From: Armigeres subalbatus
Taxonomy: Eukaryota > Arthropoda > Insecta > Diptera > Culicidae
Direction: 5' to 3'
Assembly (NCBI RefSeq): GCF_024139115.2
Contig: NC_085141.1
Span: forward strand, 27,226,242-27,290,241
Length of the DNA stretch: 64,000 nt
Position 1 is the first letter of the stretch. Each line of letters starts with the position of its first letter. A program made the position numbers and the translations under genes. The notes below the pieces were generated by a model. The model did no database searches and had not been told where the DNA came from. It saw only the letters and a program-made list of their open reading frames with translations. Of this stretch, positions 57,748 through 64,000 are shown in pieces.

Positions 57748-59010
57748 TTTTTTTTTCAATTCGTAGGTATATATATTGCAGTAGATTCAATAATTTTACT
57801 TATAGTTATAGTTATTCGCACTCATAAACATGGTAATACTGTCTTGTCTTGATCTTGGATTCAATGCCTTTCCCACTAACTGACTGAATTCAGAGCTTGG
57901 CTTGAGTCTGATATGTTGTTTAATGCCTGATATTGAACATTAACATTGCCATATAGGTTTGTCTTAGAAGTACCATGGTTTTTTGTCCATAACATTTTGT
58001 ACTCGGTAATGGTGGCATAAGATATTCAAGAGGGAGAACATTGGAACTCATCACAGCTAGCCGCGATATGAATACCTTGACCATTTCCAGTTATTTTGAA
58101 TGTTGGGTTATAAGCCTCAAATTGAGACAATTCTTGTGCTCTCTGGCCAACTCCAACTAATGTTTTTTTTTTCGTACCCCAATCTACTCAAGGAAATAGA
58201 TTGGTGCAATCTTCTTGTACTCCACAGCGTTAAAAATTAAGAAGATGCGAAAAGTTAGTGAGTTGGGAATAAATTCAAAACGATTGTACATTAATTGATC
58301 TAGAGGTCAACGCTACAAAAAAATTAATCTTCCGAACCTTCTATCAAAAGTGAGTGATCCAATGGCCCTAACGTACACACTCAGCATACGAGGAAGGCCA
58401 GAACGAAATCAAACAAAAATGAGGCAATGCAAACATTTCCGAGAATGCTAGATTTACGTTTCAACTTTCCCATCACTGTTGGCTATTGGTGGTAAATAAA
58501 CTTTGCATATCAACCAACAATTCGGCCCGGGCTATGTTAAATTTTTCCATAGAAAAACACAAATGGTAGTACTGGGTTCTGTGGAAGGTACACATTTGGA
58601 GGTGAAATGAATTGCATTGAGAGCATGGCATTAACGTGATGTTGAATATTTCATTTTATTGATCTTCAAGCAGTAGCCAAATCATTAATTGAGTTGTTCA
58701 ACATGGAAGCTGCTCATTGGCCTGATCTACATATTTTTGTTCTAAGTGTGAACCTTTGTGTTGGATCTTTAATAATTATAATTACGGTCTTACAAAGCAA
58801 AGACCGATTCAATGTTTTAGTTGTAATCTTAAAATTGTCTTAAAATTGTAGAAAATCTCAATCACATTGATAATATTCACATTTCGCGGGGAATCACACT
58901 ATTGTAAAAACTTCAACAAATTGAGTGTCTGACGTGATACAGTTTTCGAGAAATGTCTAATTATCTTCAAATCGGGTGAACGACATTACATTTCCCCGAA
59001 CACTGAAAAT

Positions 59011-59297
59011 CTTCTTCTTCTTCAATGGCTCTACATTCCAACTGGAACTTGACCTGCTTTACAAGTTAGTATTCTATTAGCATTTCCTTAGTTATTAATT
59101 GAAAGCTTTCTATACTCGACATTGCATGAGTATTTATCTTGTACAAGATACAAGTACAAGCAAGTACAATAGATACACTATGCCAGGGAGTCGAGAATGT
59201 TTCCCATCCGAAAACATCCTAGACCGGACCGAGAATCGAACTCGCCATCTCCGGATTGGCAATCCTACTCCTTTGCTCAGAAGGCTACTGGAGACTG
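59011..59297 (-). mobile_element. Second SINE family, copy in segment B
   Basis: Orthologous-in-position to 25632-25904, same duplication ACTGAAAAT at 59002-59010 and 59298-59306. It has a small local duplication (ACAAGTACAAG-type) near 59140-59165 absent from copy A. Confidence 0.8.
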
Positions 59298-59455
59298 ACT
59301 GAAAATAACATTGTTCTAATTATTAATGAATAATCCATAAAAAGATTAAAAACGTTTCATTAATATCACCTGATTGTTCAGTAAAACGCTTTCATATGTC
59401 CATAAAATAGTTCGGAAACACATATAGAATAATTTTAAGATCATCAACTTAACTA

Positions 59456-59599
59456 GGGGGAATGACGGCTTTGGCAGGTTTTGTTCTATCAATTTTGGTT
59501 GCATATCAAAGAATATTGTGGCCAAATTTCATGAAATTCGGTCGACAAAAACACCCCTGCCAATAATAGAACAAAACCTGCCAAAGCCGTCTGTTCCCC
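59456..59599. mobile_element. 144-bp TA-flanked MITE, only in copy B
   Basis: Left end GGGGAATGACGGCTTTGGCA, right end inverted GGGGAACAGACGGCTTTGGC. TA at 59454-59455 and 59600-59601. Copy A reads AACTATAAGAT at this place. Same family as 13591-13771. Confidence 0.85.
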
Positions 59600-60497
59600 T
59601 ATAAGATTTTTCACATTAATAGCACCCTTACCTTTCGATGAATTTTGGAGTATCAAATATCAATCGACTCGGAAACTCTCCAACAGTTTGTCAATTTCAT
59701 TGTAACTTTTGATATTCACGATAAACTATTGAAAATTTCAATTCTTGCATTACCCAGTGAACATTTCTGAATCATCCAATTCCGTTCATGCATTCCAAAC
59801 ACGGACATCAGCATGATGTAAGTTACGGGACTTTTGGCACAACGCTTCATTTTCCATGAACATAAAAAAAAACGCGTTTCGCGCTCCCATGTAATTTCTG
59901 TTCGAAAATCCACGTTGAGCGGACACGGAAAGCGGACAAAACGATGGTGTCGGAAGTGGTCCCAGCATCGATGACAGTCAGTGGTCCCTGCAGCTGTATC
60001 GTCTGGTTGGTTGTTGCAGTTAGTGGTTGGAAATGAGCAGAATCACAAAAGCGCGTGGAAGGAGACGTTGCAAATTTACTCCAGTGGATGGCGTCAGTAG
60101 CTGCCAAGTAAAATCTTCTCTCGAGATTCAGATTATGGTTTTGTTGCTGTTATTTACTGGGCAGGCAGATTCTTGTATGTGCATCAATTCTTTTCAGAAC
60201 CAAAATTGTATACAAGGGAAGGTTGAGACTAGTCCGAATGTTGCGTAAAAATTTCATTTGAGTGCAGCTGACGCCGGCCACACGACCCACGCCGTCGGTG
60301 GGAATAGAATTTCCTTCAGTAACTCCGCCGATGCCGATGCTGGAACCGCTCTCAGCTCTCTGCGACATCTCGAATAAAAGGGCTCGCGCGCGTGAGCAAG
60401 CAACTTGTATCCAATAAAGTAACCCCTGTAGCTCCGCCCCTTTGGTGAGTGTTATGGTTGCACCTAATATTTGCTCCCAAACCGATTTACAAAGATG

Positions 60498-62916
60498 CGC
60501 GTTCCAATCCGAGACAGCAGCACGTACGGACGTGTTTTTGCTCGCGCATTCTTTCCAAGTTTTTTTTTCTCTTTCGTTCGCTGTTTACGTTTTCGCTTCG
60601 CCACGTTGTTGGCGTTATTTTCTCCCGGACTCGTCATGGGAGACTCGTGTTCTCACCGTTGCCGCTTGATGACGCCGGCAATCCGCCGAAAAAGAGGAAG
60701 AAAAGCAGAAGCAACCTGAGCGGAAGGATAAGTGCCCGCAGTGTTTGTTAAGGGGTATCCACCGGATTTGCGCCCGACAATTCGCTAATTAATCGCTAAA
60801 GGGCTGAAGTGTACATTTCGGCTCTGCAGCGAGGGCGTAAAAGTGATGCCGGTCAATAAGGACCACCACAAATCCGTCTTTGAGTGCTTCGAGGTCCACA
60901 AGTATGAGTATACACTCAAGAAGCCGCTCAAGGCTTTGCTGCGAGGACTCCATGACATGAAGGAGAAGGAGCAGAGCTCGAAAGTTGCGGACTGAAGCCA
61001 GTAGCCGTGCACAAGATGGCTCGTCACGACAAGGCGATAAGCTTTACCTGATCCACTTGGAGTACGGCTCCACTACCTGGAAGGACCTGAAGCTGGTTGG
61101 CGTTATAAATTACACCGTCGTTGACTGGGAGCGATATCGGCCAGTGCACCGCGTCGTCACGCAGTGCACCAACTGCTTCAATTTCGGGCACGGCACTTTC
61201 CGCATGAAGCCGCGCTGCAACAAGTGTGGCCGATCCCAACTGCGCCAACTGTGGCGACAAACATCGGGCCACCACAAAGGGCTACTCAAAGCGAACCGAG
61301 AAACCTTCCGAAGAAGAACCGTGCTCCTGTAGTCAACGAAGTTAACTATCCGGCCATCGCGGCTCCCCTTCGAGCGATCTCAATCCTCCCACCGTTACAA
61401 CCGCACAAGCGATTGGCAGAAGCAGCTGCGTCGGTTCAAGCTCCAGTACCGCCGGCACCATCCTCCAGCTCCCTCCTCCTGAATTCCGCTGACATCAAGA
61501 CGACCATCCTCTACCCGGGAGGATTTCGCTCCGCTCTACACCCCGGAGCAACTGGCTCCAATATTCAGCCAACTTGCTGCTCGGCTTTGAAGCCACGGTG
61601 CTTTCATCACCGAAACCCACCTGAAGTCCGAGGTAAGTTCAACAATTCCGGGTTTTAGGCTGGTGAAGTTCGATCGAACAAGCTCCAGAGGGGGAGAAGT
61701 GGCAATCGTCTTGCGAAGCTAACGTCGCCTGCTGCCGGACTTTAAGCTCAAATTCATCGAAGCCGTTGGAGTGGAAGTCACCACCTCCGTCGGAGTCGTC
61801 ACTTTCATCATGGCTTCCCTAGCCCCACACTTGTCATGTACCACCTATTAAAACCTCTGTATAACTGAATCAAGTTACATATAAGTTGCTGCAACCAAAT
61901 CAGTCCAAATTGAGCTGCTTGGGTTACTGTCCCACACAAGCCAAAGTCGATGGTGGTGGCACGTCGGCCGAGCTACGATGGGATATAGTCAAGCTCACTC
62001 GGTGGCAGGAACAGTTCATCATCGCCGGAGATCTGAACGCAAAGCACCAAACACCGTGGGGGGGAAACACCGTTTCAAACCGGAACGGAGTCGTCTGGAG
62101 GGCCACTACACCATCCTGAGCCCTGACAGCCCTCCCCGGTTGACACGGTCCGAAGCCCATGCAACGCTCGACATCATCATCACGAACATGCACGATCACG
62201 TCTCCCAGCCGGTCGTCTTCCAGGAGCGCAGCTCGGATCATTATCCGGTGGTGGCGGAAGTTGGAACTTTAGTGAATCGGCACGAGCTAACCCGGCGAAA
62301 CTATCATCGAGTCGACTGGGGCCAGTTCCAAAGGTGCGTCGATGCCTAAAGCAATCGATCGGCAGCTGCTTTTCTTCGAGGAGACGATCTCGGTGGCCCG
62401 AGAGCAACATGTACCGACGGCTTGGCAGGTAAGCAACTCCCTAAACATCGATACACTCACCAAAAATTTAAATCAATTGCGGAATGTCACTCGCAGGCAG
62501 TTCCAGCGTACTGGACTGCCTGAGCTTAATGCATGCTGCAATCGAATCACAAAAATTATCCAGGCCAGAATGGTGGACCTCTAATTAACGATTTCTTGAA
62601 TAAAATCCGCGCTCTTCCAGATTATGCTAAGCCGTTCTGGAAAATGACCAAAATACTAAAATCGAAGCCTCGGCCCATTCCACCTTTGATCCTACTAGAC
62701 AATAATGGCTTTAAGGATCGCTTTATAACTCCTGCAGAAAAGGTCGCTGAAATAGGTCGTCACTTCGTCAGCTCACACAATCTTGGGCAGAACATCGTCA
62801 GTCCACACGAAGCAGCTGTCAACGAGCATGCTAACAACATCCATTTGATTCCCAACGACTTCTCGGAGGAGTTGGAGATCTCAGCTGGCGAATTGACGGC
62901 CAATATCAAATCATCG
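60498..62916 (+). mobile_element. Jockey-clade (Juan-like) LINE, ORF1 and 5' half of ORF2, degenerate
   Basis: From a GC-rich leader: ORF1 with the gag-like region ending in CCHC knuckles (CTNCFNFGHG near 61165, then RMKPRCNKCG near 61205), then ORF2 endonuclease with EAVGVEV near 61760, FIIAGDLNAKHQTPWGG (62010-62065, the APE motif GDxNAKH), and SSDHYPVVAEV (62232-62265). After about 62550 there is the region before the RT (PFWKMTKILKSK, PPLILLDNNG). At least six frame breaks. It stops abruptly at 62916, where an RTE begins. The minus-strand copy at 8143-10778 is its closest relative here. Confidence 0.8.
60985..61332 (+). pseudogene. Jockey-type ORF1 knuckle region
   Basis: 116-codon frame with YLIHLEYGSTTWKDLKLVGV, then RVVTQCTNCFNFGHGTF and RCNKCGRS. 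The first knuckle keeps CX2CX4H but its final Cys is replaced by the FRMK segment, and the third knuckle is frameshifted, so nucleic-acid binding was probably lost. Upstream part is in another frame (60700-60990). Confidence 0.65.
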
Positions 62917-63474
62917 ATGGTTAAACTGCGCCCAAAACTATCCGTCATCAACAATGTTCAGTACCGACGACCGCCGCGGTACGACCTAGAGCGACTGAAG
63001 CAACCTGATGTCGCCACTGCATACGCGCAGCATCTCGAGGCAGCGTTGCCGGAAGAGGGTGAGCTCGATGGGGCCCCTCTTGAGGACTGCTGGAGTACAG
63101 TTAAAGCAGCCATTAACGACGCAGTGGAGAACAACGTCGGGTATATGGGTCGAAGTCGACGGAACGATTGGTTCGACGAAGCGTGCAGACAGATTCTGGA
63201 GGAGAAGGACGCAGCGCAGGCGGTCGCGCTGCAGCAAGGTACCCAGCAGAACGTGGATCGTTATAGAGGGAGGCGGAGACAACAGACCCGCCTTTTTCAG
63301 GTGAAGAAACGCCGCCTGGAAGAAGCGGAGTGCGATGAGATGGAACAGCTGTGCCGTTCTCAAGAAACACGCAAGTTCTATCAGAAGCTCAACGCATTCC
63401 GCAAAGGCTTCGTGCCGCGAGCCGAAATGTGCCGGGATAAGGATGGGAGCATCTTGACGGACGAACGATGGTGA
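62533..63474 (+). pseudogene. 313-codon chimeric frame: Jockey-type N-terminal part joined to RTE linker
   Basis: Codons 1 to about 128 come from the Jockey-type ORF2 (INDFLNKIRALPDYAKPFWK, then SEELEISAGELTANIKSS). From codon 129 (62917) the frame is RTE sequence just after the endonuclease (MVKLRPKLSVINNVQYRRPP, then ETRKFYQKLNAFRKG). The fusion is in frame by chance of the insertion point. It ends when a one-base loss near 63470 shifts the RTE frame to 63468-63737. No complete catalytic domain is included. Confidence 0.75.
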
Positions 63475-64000
63475 TCGAAAGGTGGAAGCAGCACTACGAG
63501 GAACATCTGAATGGCACTGAGAGTACAGGCAGTGAAAGTCAAGGCAGCGGAGGAGATGACTACGTCAGTTCAGCGGACGATGGAAGCCAACCAGCCCCCA
63601 CCTTGAGGGAAGTTAAGGATGCCATTCAACAGCTAAAGACCAATAAAGCAGCTGGTAAGGATGGTATCGGAGCTGAGCTCATCAAGATGGCCCCGGAAAA
63701 GCTGGCCACCTGCCTGCACAAACTGATAGTCAGATAGTCAGAATCTGGGAAACCGAACAGCTACCGGAGGAGTGGAAGGAAGGGGTTATATGCCCCATCT
63801 ACAAGAAAGGCGACAAACTGGAGTGTGAGAACTTTCGAGCGATCACCATCCTTAATGCCGCCTACAAAGTGATATCCCAGATCATCTTCCGTCGTCTGTC
63901 ACCATTAGTGAACGAGTTCGTGGGAAGTTATCAAGCCGGCTTCGTTGACGGCCGCTCGACAACGGACCAGATCTTTACTGTACGGCAAATCCTTCAAAAA
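62917..64000 (+). mobile_element. RTE-clade LINE, endonuclease tip to RT, runs off the window
   Basis: Starts abruptly at VKLRPKLSVIN, so 5'-truncated or joined by rearrangement. It is about 95% identical by eye to the reverse complement of 37700-38720. Blocks: RKFYQKLNAFRKGF (63370), RWKQHYEEHLNGTEST (63480), NKAAGKDGIGAELIKMAPEK (63642-63700), then a frameshift caused by a duplicated AGTCAGAT at 63727-63742, then PIYKKGDKLEC..NFRAITIL (63795-63850) and QAGF.DGRSTTDQIF (63935-63975). The catalytic block lies beyond the window. Confidence 0.9.

Larger units (their letters stand above)
54990..60497. repeat. Duplicated segment, copy B
   Basis: Same orientation and order as copy A (19742-26880). 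It contains two MITEs absent from A (55036-55955 and 59456-59599). It lacks the SINE/Harbinger block, the ~865-bp block and a ~130-bp block near 58800 whose junction has the short repeat TTACAAAGCAAA, as expected for a deletion by microhomology. Left neighbour is BEL/Pao, right neighbour a Jockey-type LINE, unlike copy A. Confidence 0.85.

Overview
The window looks like transposon-dense, gene-poor DNA from a culicine mosquito, most likely Aedes. The main reasons are several tRNA-headed SINEs with GAA tails that match the published description of the Aedes Feilai family, abundant RTE- and Jockey-clade LINEs, a BEL/Pao remnant, many TA-flanked MITEs, and AT-rich filler. I found no convincing host protein gene, rRNA, functional tRNA or CRISPR array. 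Almost every long open frame is a decaying transposon fragment or a product of low-complexity DNA.

Layout. 1-6.7 kb: 3' part of an RTE LINE, smaller LINE scraps, AT-rich filler and a perfect hairpin. 7.2-10.8 kb: a MITE, then a Jockey-type LINE on the minus strand split by a Transib-like element with V(D)J-RSS-like ends, itself holding two nested MITEs. 11.2-13.8 kb: a 34-bp direct repeat around a tRNA-like head, then a SINE whose GAA tail has grown to about 770 bp. 14.9-19.4 kb: MITEs, a 123-bp RTE stub with target duplication, and a 2.8-kb element whose ends are arrays of a palindromic ATTCGGGCGAAT unit. 19.7-26.9 kb: copy A of a duplicated segment, with a SINE that contains a Harbinger-like element. 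27-31.6 kb: heptamer satellite and a pogo/Tigger-like element. 31.6-36.1 kb: a LINE scrap, hairpins, the only extended stretch without recognisable repeats (about 33.9-35.7 kb) and a MITE. 36.4-43.7 kb: a complete but dead RTE LINE with a 14-bp target duplication, split by a 3.65-kb element with TTTGGCATAATG arrays. 44.3-52.2 kb: a GC-rich remnant, then another RTE split by a 4-kb foldback element that carries a SINE that carries a CACAGTG-ended element. 52.4-55 kb: BEL/Pao pol remnant. 55-60.5 kb: copy B of the duplicated segment. 60.5-64 kb: Jockey-type LINE joined in frame to a truncated RTE that runs off the window.

The elements do not work together as a system; the information is in how they are nested. 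For many insertions the window itself supplies the empty site (a paralogous uninterrupted copy), so exact element ends and target-site duplications can be read directly: Transib-like (CGGCG), Harbinger-like (TTA), MITEs (TA), SINEs (9-12 bp), RTE (12 and 14 bp) and two array-ended elements (8-10 bp). All identity statements are by eye. Superfamily calls for elements without a transposase rest on terminal sequence and target duplication only.
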